A stretch of 45,440 bases of DNA from Bacteroidales bacterium UBA5515 (GCA_002423895.1 DIOL01000008.1:82963-128402); one strand, 5' to 3'. Shown: positions 15,793 through 25,011, counted from the stretch's first letter. Translations and numbers: made by a program. The notes: generated by a model from the letters alone, not told the origin.

Positions 15793-17006
15793 TCGAAACG
15801 AATACTCTTAATAGGGTCAATTTTACTAATGCTTCGAGCAGGAATTAATAGAGCAGCCACGCAAATTATTATTGTTACGAGATTAACCATGATAATTTGT
15901 ATGGCTGAAATCTCTATTGGAACAGAAGTTAAGAAATAGCTTTCTTGTGGGAGTTTGAAAATATTAAATTTATCCTGAATAAAAGCAATTCCTAATGCCA
16001 AAGCATTTCCAAACAAAAGTCCTCGAAGAATAATATAAGTTGCATTATAAAGGAAAATCTTGATAATACTTTTGCTTGTTGAACCCATACTCTTCAAAAC
16101 ACCAATAGTTGTTGTCTGTTCAAAAATAATAATTAGAAGAGTTGAGGTAATGGTAACTATTGAAACAAGCATCATAATAATTAGAATAAGAACCACATTA
16201 CTATCCAAAAGGTCAAGCCAAGAAAACAAATTAGGCTCAATTTCCTCAATTGTTTGAATTGTCATATTCTCTCCTAAAGAATAGTAAATTTTTTCAGAGG
16301 TCTGATCTAAAAGAGAGAAATCTTTAAGCAAAATTTCATAACCTTCCACTGTATCCTTTCCCCAGGAATTTAAACCCTGCACTTGAGCAATATCACAAAT
16401 AACAAATCTTTCATCATAGTCGCTTAGCCCTGTTTCATAAATTCCCACTATGCTAAAAGCTCTTGCTCTGTAGTTATTATCAATATAGAAAAACACTCTT
16501 AACTTATCTCCAATAGACAAATTGAGTTTTTCTGCAACCACCTTTGAAACCAAAGCCTCAGAGCCTCCATTTGTTTTTATATTCAAAAACCTGCCTTTTT
16601 TCAAATAGTGATGAAAGAAAGTAGTGTCATAATCCTTATCCACACCCTTTAGCATAACACCTTGGAAGTCTGTTTTTGTTTTTATAACTCCTCCCTTGGT
16701 TGCAAAAGGACTTATGGATTTAACATTATTAATACTTAAAAGCTCTCCCTTCTCTTTTTGAGAAAGAGAAATTCCATCTAAACTTTCTGACTGTTTTAAA
16801 TTATAAGGTAATACTTGAACATGAGAAGCAAATCCAACAATCTTTTCTTTAATTTCCGATTTAAAACCTTGAAGAATAGAAATGGAAAGAATCATAACTG
16901 CTACTCCAAGTGTGATGCTTAAAGTTGCAATAATTATAATAGGTCGAGAAAGATTTTTACCCTTACGTTTAATTAATCTTTTTGCAAGAAAATACTCATA
17001 GTTCAT
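15789..17006 (-). CDS. LolC/E-family ABC transporter permease
   Basis: A 405-aa inner-membrane permease of the MacB/FtsX superfamily, closest in pattern to LolC/LolE, which release lipoproteins from the inner membrane to LolA. One membrane helix lies near 22-47 (IIIIATLSITLGVAVMILSI), followed by a periplasmic domain (about 48-265) and three C-terminal helices (about 268-295, 310-340, 365-395) ending in PARSISKIDPIKSIRFD. The motif GVLKSMGSTSKSI is typical of the cytoplasmic coupling region. The ATPase subunit is not adjacent. A -7 element ends four bases before the ATG, suggesting a leaderless mRNA. The upstream gene on the same strand ends 24 bases away. Confidence 0.85.
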   Translation of the reverse strand: MNYEYFLAKRLIKRKGKNLSRPIIIIATLSITLGVAVMILSISILQGFKSEIKEKIVGFASHVQVLPYNLKQSESLDGISLSQKEKGELLSINNVKSISPFATKGGVIKTKTDFQGVMLKGVDKDYDTTFFHHYLKKGRFLNIKTNGGSEALVSKVVAEKLNLSIGDKLRVFFYIDNNYRARAFSIVGIYETGLSDYDERFVICDIAQVQGLNSWGKDTVEGYEILLKDFSLLDQTSEKIYYSLGENMTIQTIEEIEPNLFSWLDLLDSNVVLILIIMMLVSIVTITSTLLIIIFEQTTTIGVLKSMGSTSKSIIKIFLYNATYIILRGLLFGNALALGIAFIQDKFNIFKLPQESYFLTSVPIEISAIQIIMVNLVTIIICVAALLIPARSISKIDPIKSIRFD

Positions 17007-17010
17007 TTTG

Positions 17011-17018
17011 CAAAAGTA
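17011..17018 (-). promoter_or_regulatory. -7 promoter element of LolC/E gene, possibly leaderless
   Basis: Minus strand TACTTTTG, a full match to TAnnTTTG, then CAAA and the ATG. The transcript would start at or within a base or two of the start codon. Confidence 0.55.
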
Positions 17019-17030
17019 ATCAAAAACAAA

Positions 17031-17735
17031 TTAAAACATATAACCTATTTTCAGATTTGCGTTTATTACACCATAAGATTTGCCATCATTTCCTCCATTA
17101 AAACCAAAATGATGTTCATCGTCCATATTTAAGTCTAAAAAACCTTCAATATTTCTTGTTTTATTATAGTAACCTAATCCTATTCCAATATTATATTCTA
17201 TTACAAATCTGTTAATATTCCATTGATATCCAACATTGCCAATTAATGCAATATAATATTTTCTCAGTCTCTCGTATTCCACTTCTCCTTCTTCATCAAG
17301 AATTACAGGAGTAGATTTTTTAATTATCCCTCTAAAGATATCCCAATCCAAATCATTTTCAATATGAACATTTTTATCATACATGCAAAAAGCAATTTCA
17401 GGCAATAGATAAAGTCCTTTCATAAATGAACGTTTAATTTTTCTGTCTCCAAAATAGAATTTATATCCTCCTCTTAAAGCAAATCCCATTGGATCTCTGT
17501 TATAAGAGTCATATCCTAACCCAATTAAACTAACATTTGCTTCAATACTTCTTCTTGGAGAAAGGCTCCTTTCATAGGTTATTTGAGTGTATCCATAAAC
17601 AAAACTTGTGGGTTTTATCTTAATTATATTCTTTTTTAAAAGGGAAATGTCTCTATAGATTGAATCGTTTTGAGCATTGAGGCTTAATGAGATAACTAAG
17701 CAGGTAATAAGAAAAAAAATCTTCTTCATAAGCAT
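17031..17735 (-). CDS. Hypothetical exported beta-barrel-like protein
   Basis: A 234-aa protein with a signal peptide (about 1-22, ending LNAQ) and alternating polar/hydrophobic strands with aromatic ends (SFVYGYTQITYERSL, FALRGGYKFYFGD, FVIEYNIGIGLGYY), finishing in VINANLKIGYMF. A C-terminal aromatic residue and this pattern suggest a small outer-membrane barrel of about 8-10 strands. The second methionine (MKK at 17729) is an equally good start. No specific function is recognised. It has its own -7 element, and the permease gene follows on the same strand. Confidence 0.78.
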   Translation of the reverse strand: MLMKKIFFLITCLVISLSLNAQNDSIYRDISLLKKNIIKIKPTSFVYGYTQITYERSLSPRRSIEANVSLIGLGYDSYNRDPMGFALRGGYKFYFGDRKIKRSFMKGLYLLPEIAFCMYDKNVHIENDLDWDIFRGIIKKSTPVILDEEGEVEYERLRKYYIALIGNVGYQWNINRFVIEYNIGIGLGYYNKTRNIEGFLDLNMDDEHHFGFNGGNDGKSYGVINANLKIGYMF

Positions 17736-17757
17736 TATTTATAATTGTTTCCAATGA

Positions 17758-17765
17758 CAAAAGTA
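17758..17765 (-). promoter_or_regulatory. -7 promoter element of barrel-like gene
   Basis: Minus strand TACTTTTG matches TAnnTTTG, 22 bases before the start. Confidence 0.5.
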
Positions 17766-17907
17766 CAATAATAATTAAATAAAAGCTAAAAGGGAGGAAT
17801 TTTATTGGATAATAGGCTCTTTTAATTGGTTTTTCAAATAGAAGTTACTACTAAAATTTAATTATATAAGAGATAAATTTCTCAAACCCTTATTATAGTT
17901 TAATTAT

Positions 17908-18063
17908 ATCAAGAAAAAATTTGCTAAAGTACGATTTAATTTTTGTAAGGTGGCAGGTTACTGTGTGTATCCTGCCACCTTACACATAGTAACCTGCCAC
18001 CTTACATGTAGTAACCTGCCACCTTGCAAAAATATTCCTTATATAAATAAATTTTTTCTTGAT
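17908..18063. repeat. 22-bp array 2 (CC-TGCCA-CC type) with flanking inverted repeats
   Basis: Four 9-base cores start at 17949, 17971, 17993 and 18015, exactly 22 bases apart. Core 1 is GGTGGCAGG (inverted) and cores 2-4 are CCTGCCACC. Spacers follow the pattern TTAC-N4-5-AGTAA. The array is bounded by an inverted repeat with one mismatch (17940-17961 and 18011-18032), and farther out by a perfect 15-bp pair, ATCAAGAAAAAATTT (17908-17922) and its complement (18049-18063). It fills part of a 510-base gap; the rest (17766-17907, 18064-18245) shows only a 12-bp palindrome TTGATTAATCAA at 18199. Confidence 0.85.
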
Positions 18064-18245
18064 TTCAGTAGATTTATATCTTATAAAAATAAAAAATAAC
18101 AGGATTAAAATTCCATTAATTAGTCTTTGAAAAGCTTATTAATGCAAATGATTTATTTGTTGCCAAAGAAATTGAAAAGGGATTGTAGGATTTTCTTATT
18201 GATTAATCAATGTAAAATCTCTAATGCTTAACCTGTGATAAACTA

Positions 18246-19802
18246 TTAAACTTTGGAAGAAGTAATCTCTTTAATTGTTCTGGAGTTAAAGAGCATAACT
18301 GAAGCAAAGAAAATATAAAACATTCTTCCTGCTATATTGTCTAATGTGTCTTCGGTTAACATTGATATCAAAACTATAAAAGCAAAAGCTAAATAGAAAT
18401 AGTTTGTTGATAATTGTGCTTTAAAAGGGGGATAGATAATCCAAAAAAGAAATAAAATAAAACCCAAAAGACCAAAGGTAACGAAAATGTTGAGGTATTG
18501 GTTGTGAGATTTATATCCAGAGTTGCATAATTGTGAATTGCTTTTGCAAAGGTTGTCAGCAAACTCTTTTTCAAAATCGCCAGTACCCACTCCATAAAGA
18601 AAGTTTTCTTTAATTATTTCAATAGAATTACGCCATAGTTCCACTCTTTGCAATTCCGATGAACCTACAATTTGACCAGTTTCTTTAAAGGAGTTCATTT
18701 GATAAAACATCTTATAGAGTCTTCCTCGAAGAGAGAACTTTTCAGTGTATGCTTTATTTGCAATACCGTTTTTTATGTTTTCAATATCTTTATCTGTTAG
18801 CTCATCAAATCTTTTAGCATCCTTATATGGAGAAATTGAATTCATATACCTTAGCAATATATTAAAGTTTTCTCCAATTTCTTCTCCAGTTCTTGCCTTC
18901 CAAGAGGCTTCCAATTCCTCAAAATTGCACATCAAATAGATATAATTACCATTTTCAATTAACTTTACTTCTTTCAAATTATGGTAATCATTGCCAAGAG
19001 GAGTTTTGGTTAAGAGAGGTTGTGAGTAAACCTTATTGGGAGTAAAGAATAGTTTATACTCTCTCGCTAACCAAAAGCAAGAAAGGGATATTGCAATTAT
19101 GTAAAGACTCAAGACAATATAGCTTATTTTATTCTTGTGTTTTTGGATTAAAAGGAAAGGGATATAGATAATCAAAAATAAAGATAGAATTAATATTCCA
19201 GTTAAGGCTTGAGTTAGGATAAGATAAGTGATAAACCAGATTATTATACTTAAAGAAAGAATTTTGATTGCAAGGGAGAGAGTTTTGTAGTTATGTGAAA
19301 AGAGTTTGGCAATAACTAAAATGGCAAACACAAGGTTTAGGGAGAAACGAATATGAGAGGTTGAGGGAATAAGAGTTCTTAAGTTTGGATAATCAGTTGA
19401 AAGAAGATTTACTATTCCCCATATAGTTCCAATGAAAAGAGAAATAACATATCCTCCAAAACCAATTTTAATGATTTCTTTTTTAATATCCGTCATAGAC
19501 AAAATGCCTACAGGGACAACTAAAAAAGCAATCTTTCTAATAAGTTCATTAAATCCAAAGCTGAGATTATCTGTCCAGATAAGTCCAATTATATGAAGGA
19601 AGAAGAAACTAAGTAAGACTAAAAGGATTTTCTTTTGCGATTTGATGTTTTCCAATTTCTCTTTCCAAGAACCAATAAAAAAGATTCTAACCAAAAGCAT
19701 CACAATTCCCAAATTGATTAGAAATATTGAAAGACTAATTCCAGCAACGCAAATCAATATGGTAAGTATGTCAAAATAGTAAGTAAGGTTTCTTTTCATC
19801 AA
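18246..19802 (-). CDS. O-antigen ligase / polymerase family membrane protein
   Basis: A 518-aa polytopic inner-membrane protein with about ten or more hydrophobic helices and one large periplasmic loop (about 245-400). The loop ends with FLYGVGTGDFEKEF and KSHNQYLNIFVTFGLLGFILFLFW, the SHNQYL motif typical of the Wzy/WaaL (O-antigen ligase) superfamily, where the histidine is functionally important in WaaL. Such proteins join or polymerise surface polysaccharide. No glycosyltransferase genes are adjacent, so ligase versus polymerase cannot be settled. It is divergent from carbamate kinase. No clear terminator was seen before array 2. Confidence 0.85.
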   Translation of the reverse strand: MMKRNLTYYFDILTILICVAGISLSIFLINLGIVMLLVRIFFIGSWKEKLENIKSQKKILLVLLSFFFLHIIGLIWTDNLSFGFNELIRKIAFLVVPVGILSMTDIKKEIIKIGFGGYVISLFIGTIWGIVNLLSTDYPNLRTLIPSTSHIRFSLNLVFAILVIAKLFSHNYKTLSLAIKILSLSIIIWFITYLILTQALTGILILSLFLIIYIPFLLIQKHKNKISYIVLSLYIIAISLSCFWLAREYKLFFTPNKVYSQPLLTKTPLGNDYHNLKEVKLIENGNYIYLMCNFEELEASWKARTGEEIGENFNILLRYMNSISPYKDAKRFDELTDKDIENIKNGIANKAYTEKFSLRGRLYKMFYQMNSFKETGQIVGSSELQRVELWRNSIEIIKENFLYGVGTGDFEKEFADNLCKSNSQLCNSGYKSHNQYLNIFVTFGLLGFILFLFWIIYPPFKAQLSTNYFYLAFAFIVLISMLTEDTLDNIAGRMFYIFFASVMLFNSRTIKEITSSKV

Positions 19803-19887
19803 ATTCTTTTCATTACTTTTAGGTATATGGAAAAACGATTTTTAATAGAATATATTTCATAAACTTATAAATATAAACCAAATTTTA

Positions 19888-19895
19888 TATCTTTG
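19888..19895 (+). promoter_or_regulatory. -7 promoter element of carbamate kinase gene
   Basis: TATCTTTG followed by C matches TAnnTTTG, 44 bases before the ATG. Confidence 0.55.
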
Positions 19896-19939
19896 CACCT
19901 TTAAAAATTCCAAAATAACTACAAACTAATAAAATACTT

Positions 19940-20875
19940 ATGAAAAAGTTAGCGGTAATAGCCTTTGGAGGTAATGCACTATTGAGAAGTGGACAAAAAG
20001 GCACATACAAAGAACAAATTAAGAATGTAACCGAAACCTGCGATAGTTTAACCAATCTTCTAAAACAAGACTATAATATTGTAATTGGACATGGTAACGG
20101 ACCGCAAGTAGGAAATGTAATGCTTCAACACGAAGCAGGAAAGAAAAAATTTGATATTGAAGCTATGCCAATGGATTTTTGTGTTGCAGAAACTCAAGGT
20201 TCAATTGGATACCTTATTGAATTAGGCTTTAGAAATGTATTTGCAAGAGAAAATATAAATAGAAATGTTCTTACATTATTAACTCAGGTTGTTGTAGATA
20301 AAAATGATCCAGCTTTTCAAAATCCAGTTAAGCCAGTAGGACCTTATTATTCAAAAGAAGAAGCAGAAGCTTTTGCTCAAGAAACCGGAGCAACTTATGC
20401 TAAAGATTCAAAAAGCGACAAATATAGAAAGGTTGTTGCATCTCCAAAACCATTAAAGATAAACAATATTGAATTAGTTAAGGAATTGGCTCTTGAAGGA
20501 AATGTTGTTGTTACTGTTGGAGGAGGAGGAATTCCAGTAATTGAAGAAAATGGAATTATGGGAGTTGAAGCAGTTATAGACAAAGACCTTGCTTCAGCAT
20601 TAACAGCAGTTGAAATTGGAGCAGACGAGTTTTATATTCTTACTGATGTTCCAAAAATATATATTAATTTCCGTAAGCCAGGCGAATTAGCACTTGATGT
20701 TATAACTATTAAAGAAGCAGAAGAATATCTTGCTCAAGGACATTTTGCAGAAGGTTCAATGGCACCAAAGGTAAGAGCAGCACTTCATTTTGTTAAGAAT
20801 GGAGGAAAAGAATGTATAATAACTGAAGCAGGTCAATTAGGAAACCCAAAATGTGGAACAAGAATAGTTTGGTAA
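19940..20875 (+). CDS. arcC: Carbamate kinase
   Basis: A 311-aa amino-acid-kinase fold enzyme that makes ATP from carbamoyl phosphate and ADP in the last step of arginine or citrulline fermentation. Motifs are VIAFGGNALLRSGQKGT at the N-terminus, GHGNGPQVGN (about 50-59), VVTVGGGGIPVIEENG (about 190-205), the nucleotide-binding YILTDVPKIYINF, and EGSMAPKVRAALHFV near the C-terminus. Length is normal. Ornithine carbamoyltransferase is encoded 5.4 kb downstream on the same strand; no arginine deiminase gene lies in the window. Single gene with promoter and terminator. Confidence 0.95.
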   Translation: MKKLAVIAFGGNALLRSGQKGTYKEQIKNVTETCDSLTNLLKQDYNIVIGHGNGPQVGNVMLQHEAGKKKFDIEAMPMDFCVAETQGSIGYLIELGFRNVFARENINRNVLTLLTQVVVDKNDPAFQNPVKPVGPYYSKEEAEAFAQETGATYAKDSKSDKYRKVVASPKPLKINNIELVKELALEGNVVVTVGGGGIPVIEENGIMGVEAVIDKDLASALTAVEIGADEFYILTDVPKIYINFRKPGELALDVITIKEAEEYLAQGHFAEGSMAPKVRAALHFVKNGGKECIITEAGQLGNPKCGTRIVW

Positions 20876-20938
20876 AAGACTAATAACAACATTAAGAGAA
20901 TATTAAAGTCTTTTAATTCAACTAAAATTTTAGTTAAA

Positions 20939-20972
20939 AAGTGGTACAATTGTAATATTGTATCACTTTTTT
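20939..20972 (+). terminator. Terminator of arcC
   Basis: Stem AAGTGGTACAAT (20939-20950) / ATTGTATCACTT (20957-20968) with one G-U pair, then TTTT. Confidence 0.87.
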
Positions 20973-20994
20973 ATTTCCAACTAAGAAAAAAATG

Positions 20995-21002
20995 TACCTT
21001 TG
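20995..21002 (+). promoter_or_regulatory. -7 promoter element of first MuiA-like gene
   Basis: TACCTTTG then CC matches TAnnTTTG. It lies downstream of the ATG at 20992, ruling that ATG out and favouring the one at 21034. Confidence 0.6.
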
Positions 21003-21033
21003 CCCTAATTATAATCAAAACTTTTTTAATAAT

Positions 21034-22953
21034 ATGAAAAAAATATTGTTATCTCTATTTGTTTTGTGCTTATGTATATCTGGATTAAAAGCACAACAAA
21101 AATTCTATCCTCAAATTAATAAAGTAACCATTTTCAGCAGTACTGCTCAAATTGAAAAATCCTTAGAGGTTTTTTTAGTTAAGGGATATAATGAAATAAA
21201 ACTTTCGGGTAATTCTTCTAAATTAAACACTCAAAGTATTCAGTTTAATTCTTCTAAAGACTTTGTAATAACAGATTTTTCTCCCTACATTCAATTAGTT
21301 AAATCAAATCAAAAGCAGGAAGATAAACTTACAGATCAAGAAAAAGCAAGAGTTAAGATTATCAAAGATTCAATTGAATTATTAAAAGATAGAAGAAAAG
21401 CTATTAAAGATAAGAAACAAATATTGGATAAAGAAAGGACTACTTTAACCAATATTAAAGAAATTGATTCTCCTCAACAAGCTGATAGTATAATCGATCT
21501 AAAAGAAGCATTAGAATATTTCGAAGTAAAAACAGTTGAAATAAGCAAACTTCTTTATGATTTAAGTTTGACTGATATAGAATTAAAGAATCAAATACGA
21601 AAACTGAATGATGACCTTAAAATTATTCTTCAAGATGATGAACAGGGAGATAAATTAAGCAAGGAAGAATTTTATATCAAGTTAAATCTTTATGCAAAGA
21701 ATGAAGTTAAAACCACTATTAACTATAAATATAATGTAAGTGGAATTGAATGGACACCAATTTATGATATTAAGTTCTCTTCTTTAAATAAACCTGCAGT
21801 ATTTCTACTTAAAGCAGAATTTCAACAAGAAACAGGAGAAGATTGGAACGATGTTTCAATTGTATTTTCAACCGAAGAACAAAGCTCTAATATTATGCCA
21901 GTTGATCTTAAGCCTATGGTATATAAAAAGATAATGCCAGGAGAAAGACCAAAAACTGTTGCAACTGTAAGTACAGTTGATGATATAATTGCAACAGTTG
22001 GAGGAGTTTCGGATAATGATGGTGGAACAACAAGAGGAGAAGGAAGTATGGTAACTTATGTTAATGGAGTTGCTAAAAAGGGTTCTGTTACTATTCCAAA
22101 ACAGGCCATTGCAGAAGTTCAGGTTGACCTTGGAGGGACAAGAGCAAGTCAGGCAGAATGTGGTAAGAGAATAACTAATGAAGATATTGAAAAGATGTCT
22201 GCAAATACTGTTGATGCGATAATTGCTGATGTTGGCAAAATAAATTTAAGTGAAGATTTACCAACAATTAGAGAAGTAGAAAAACCAAAATATGAAATTA
22301 TAACTGAAAATGCTTCATCAGGAATAGCTACAAATAATAATTTATTAACTCAAGAATATATTGTTAAGATGAAATACTCCATAAAGAGTGGAGAAAAATC
22401 AAAGATTATTCCTTTGGAAGAAAAGAATACTAAGGTAAATTATAAATATTTCTCTATCCCAAAGAAAGAAAAGGTGGTTTATCTTTCTGCATTATTCCCA
22501 TCTTGGGAAGAGTTAGGATTGGCAAATGCTCGTGCTAACTTATATATTGATGATAAATATGTTAATTCAGCTAATATAAACACCAATCAAACAGCAGATA
22601 CATTAAAACTATTTGTTGGAAGAGAAAAGAAAATTGCAATTGATAGAAAAGTAATAAAGGGGAAACCAATAGAGGTAAATAGAAAAGGAACTGAGTTGGA
22701 ACAGGTAATTAATGTAAAGGTAATTATAAAGAACAATAATAATTCTCAAGTTGATATTAAGATTGATGATCAAATACCAATTTCCAATTCTGAAAAAATA
22801 ACTATTACAAAAGGAGAACTCTCAGGAGCAAATTATAATGAAAAGACTGGTCTTTTATTCTGGGAAACAAGTCTTAAACCGTTAGAATCAAAAACATTTA
22901 CTTTCTCATATACGTGCAAATATCCTAAAGATGTAATTCTGCCTTTGGATTAA
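21034..22953 (+). CDS. DUF4139/MuiA-like exported protein with TonB-plug-like insert
   Basis: A 639-aa protein from the ATG at 21034 (MKKILLSLFVLCLCISGLKAQ signal peptide); an upstream ATG at 20992 precedes the promoter. Order: DUF4140-like N-terminal domain (about 22-115), charged coiled coil (about 95-210), DUF4139-like beta domain from about 215 to the end. Directly after LKPMVY (about 300) comes an insert of ~100 residues resembling a TonB-receptor plug: STVDDIIATVGGVSDNDGG, then YVNGVAKKGSVTIPKQAIAE and VQVDLGGTRAS, then RITNEDIEKMSANTVDAI. It forms a tandem pair with the next gene. Function of the family is unclear (the mucoidy inhibitor MuiA name is historical); envelope location is likely. 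Confidence 0.8.
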   Translation: MKKILLSLFVLCLCISGLKAQQKFYPQINKVTIFSSTAQIEKSLEVFLVKGYNEIKLSGNSSKLNTQSIQFNSSKDFVITDFSPYIQLVKSNQKQEDKLTDQEKARVKIIKDSIELLKDRRKAIKDKKQILDKERTTLTNIKEIDSPQQADSIIDLKEALEYFEVKTVEISKLLYDLSLTDIELKNQIRKLNDDLKIILQDDEQGDKLSKEEFYIKLNLYAKNEVKTTINYKYNVSGIEWTPIYDIKFSSLNKPAVFLLKAEFQQETGEDWNDVSIVFSTEEQSSNIMPVDLKPMVYKKIMPGERPKTVATVSTVDDIIATVGGVSDNDGGTTRGEGSMVTYVNGVAKKGSVTIPKQAIAEVQVDLGGTRASQAECGKRITNEDIEKMSANTVDAIIADVGKINLSEDLPTIREVEKPKYEIITENASSGIATNNNLLTQEYIVKMKYSIKSGEKSKIIPLEEKNTKVNYKYFSIPKKEKVVYLSALFPSWEELGLANARANLYIDDKYVNSANINTNQTADTLKLFVGREKKIAIDRKVIKGKPIEVNRKGTELEQVINVKVIIKNNNNSQVDIKIDDQIPISNSEKITITKGELSGANYNEKTGLLFWETSLKPLESKTFTFSYTCKYPKDVILPLD

Positions 22954-23000
22954 TTGAATGGTGTATAAATAATAATGTAAACAAAAAATAAGAATAGGAA

Positions 23001-24980
23001 ATGAAAAAGAATATAATTATAATAATAGCAATACTTTTAATAAGTAATCTTACTTTCTCTCAAGAGGAAACTAAATTATACCCTAAAATTAATAAGGTAA
23101 CTGTCTTTTCTTCTTCGGCTCAAGTAGAGAAAAGCATTCCTCTTACACTTAAGCAAGGATTTAATGAAATAATTTTATGTGGAAACTCTCCTTATTTAAG
23201 AAGGCAAAGCATTCAGTTTAACAATTCATCCGACTTTATTATTACTGAGTTCACTCCATACATTCAAACCGTTAGAAAAGATATAACTGCAGAAGAGAAA
23301 TTGGATGCCAAGAATAAACAGTTGCTAAGCAATTTAAAAGATTCTTTGAAAAAATTAGATAAAGAGCATTATGATATTGATATCGTTTATAATGTTTATT
23401 ACAAAGAATTAGAAGTGTTACAAGAATTACAAAATGTTTATCAAACAGATTCTCTTTTGGAAGTAAAAAAGATGAAAAATGTTTTACCTTTTTATAGAAA
23501 TAAATCAATTGAATTGAAATCTTTGATAGCAAAATATGAAAAAGAATCTCTAAAACTTGATAAAAAGAGAAAAGAAATAGAAACAAATATTCAACTGATA
23601 CTTCAAGGTGATGAAGAAGCTAAGGAAAATAATATTAATGAATACTATATTAAACTTACTTTATATGCTCAAAAAGAAATTCAAACATCGCTTCAATACA
23701 TGTATAGCGTAGGTGGAATAAAATGGAATCCTTTTTATGATTTGAAATTTGATAAATCAAGTAATGAATCTCAATTTATTTTGAAAACAGAGTTTCAACA
23801 AAATACTTCTGAAGATTGGGAAGATGTTAAATTAGTGTTTTCAACCCAAAATTCAGAAGAACAGGGAGAGCCTTATGATTTACAACCTATGGTCTACTCT
23901 CTTTACAGTTCTAATTATATTCCAAAATCAAATGGAATTTTAGTAGGAAAGATTGTTGATGCAAAAACAAATGAACCAATGCCTTTTGTTAATATTATTG
24001 TGATGCAAAATGGAGTACAAAAAGGAGGAGCACAAACAGATATGGATGGTAATTATCAAATCAAACCTTTAGCAGCAGGTTATTATGATGTTGAAGCAAG
24101 ATTTGTTGGATACAAAAAATCTATAAAAACTGGAGTTAGAGTTAGTTCATCAGGCTATTCAGCTGGAGGGAATATCTCTCTTGAACCTTCTTCACAACAA
24201 TTAGATGAAGTAGTAATTTCTGCATATGCTATTCCTTTATTGGAAAGTCAAGAAGATGATGAATACTATGACGAAGAAGTTTCAGAATCAGATTTTGCTT
24301 TTGTTGATGATGCTAAAACCATATCTTCATTTGAAGAAGAATCTTCATCTCAAAATTCTATTGCAGTTTCTCTGGCTAAGGAATATGAAGTTGAAATGAA
24401 TTATACAATTAAGAGTGGAGAAAAGGCAAAGATTATTCCTTTGGAAGAAAAGAAAGCTAATTCATTCTTTAAGTATTTTGCAGTTCCAAAGAAGGAAAAG
24501 ATTGTTTATCTATCTTCTCTTGTTCCTGCATGGGAAGATATGGATTTAATTAATGCAAAGGCTAAAATTTATATTGATGAAAGTTATGTAAACGATTCCT
24601 ATATTTCCATTAATCAAACCTCCGATACGCTTTCAATTCCAATTGGAAAAGATAAGAGAGTTGTTATTGACAGGAAAGTAAGTTTTACTCAGCCAAAGAA
24701 ATTTAACAGAAAAGGCTCTATTTTAGAAACAACAGTAACAATAGATATTACTGCAAAGAACAATAAAGACCAGGCTGTAAACTTAAGAATTGATGATCAG
24801 GTTCCAGTTTCAAATATTGAAGAAATTTCAATTGAGAAAAATGAAATTTCAGGAGCTGTTATTGATGAAAAGACTGGACTTCTTTACTGGGATTTAAATT
24901 TAAATGCATCTGAGTCTAAAGCATTTACAATTAAATACACAATACGCTATCCAAAGACTACAAATATTGCTTTTGATTAA
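23001..24980 (+). CDS. DUF4139/MuiA-like exported protein with CarboxypepD_reg-like insert
   Basis: A 659-aa paralog of the preceding gene, 47 bases downstream. The signal peptide (about 1-20, ending LTFS) is followed by the same DUF4140-like region (LYPKINKVTVFSSSAQVEKS), a coiled coil (about 95-205) and a DUF4139-like region. Directly after LQPMVY (about 305) it carries a carboxypeptidase regulatory-like beta-sandwich (about 313-395: GILVGKIVDAKTNEPMPFVN, TDMDGNYQIKPL) ending in LDEVVISAYAIPLLES, the join that in TonB receptors leads into the plug. A short acidic Ser-rich linker follows, then the C-terminal domain with matching blocks SGEKAKIIPLEEKKAN and RIDDQVPVSN. Together the two genes carry different parts of a receptor N-terminus at one insertion point. 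Confidence 0.82.
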   Translation: MKKNIIIIIAILLISNLTFSQEETKLYPKINKVTVFSSSAQVEKSIPLTLKQGFNEIILCGNSPYLRRQSIQFNNSSDFIITEFTPYIQTVRKDITAEEKLDAKNKQLLSNLKDSLKKLDKEHYDIDIVYNVYYKELEVLQELQNVYQTDSLLEVKKMKNVLPFYRNKSIELKSLIAKYEKESLKLDKKRKEIETNIQLILQGDEEAKENNINEYYIKLTLYAQKEIQTSLQYMYSVGGIKWNPFYDLKFDKSSNESQFILKTEFQQNTSEDWEDVKLVFSTQNSEEQGEPYDLQPMVYSLYSSNYIPKSNGILVGKIVDAKTNEPMPFVNIIVMQNGVQKGGAQTDMDGNYQIKPLAAGYYDVEARFVGYKKSIKTGVRVSSSGYSAGGNISLEPSSQQLDEVVISAYAIPLLESQEDDEYYDEEVSESDFAFVDDAKTISSFEEESSSQNSIAVSLAKEYEVEMNYTIKSGEKAKIIPLEEKKANSFFKYFAVPKKEKIVYLSSLVPAWEDMDLINAKAKIYIDESYVNDSYISINQTSDTLSIPIGKDKRVVIDRKVSFTQPKKFNRKGSILETTVTIDITAKNNKDQAVNLRIDDQVPVSNIEEISIEKNEISGAVIDEKTGLLYWDLNLNASESKAFTIKYTIRYPKTTNIAFD

Positions 24981-25011
24981 AAAGAAATAGTTAACAATCC
25001 AAATTTTAGAT

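Noticed and set aside
18199..18210. TTGATTAATCAA palindrome
   Set aside because: A 12-base palindrome in A/T-rich DNA is expected by chance at this scale, and it is not tied to a promoter.
20992..21033. Upstream ATG of the first MuiA-like gene
   Set aside because: The likely -7 promoter element (20995-21002) lies after it, and the signal peptide begins at 21034.
23272..23586. Antisense frame of 104 codons inside the second MuiA-like gene
   Set aside because: It is the reverse reading of the coiled-coil coding region with low-complexity Leu/Phe-rich sequence and no promoter or domain.
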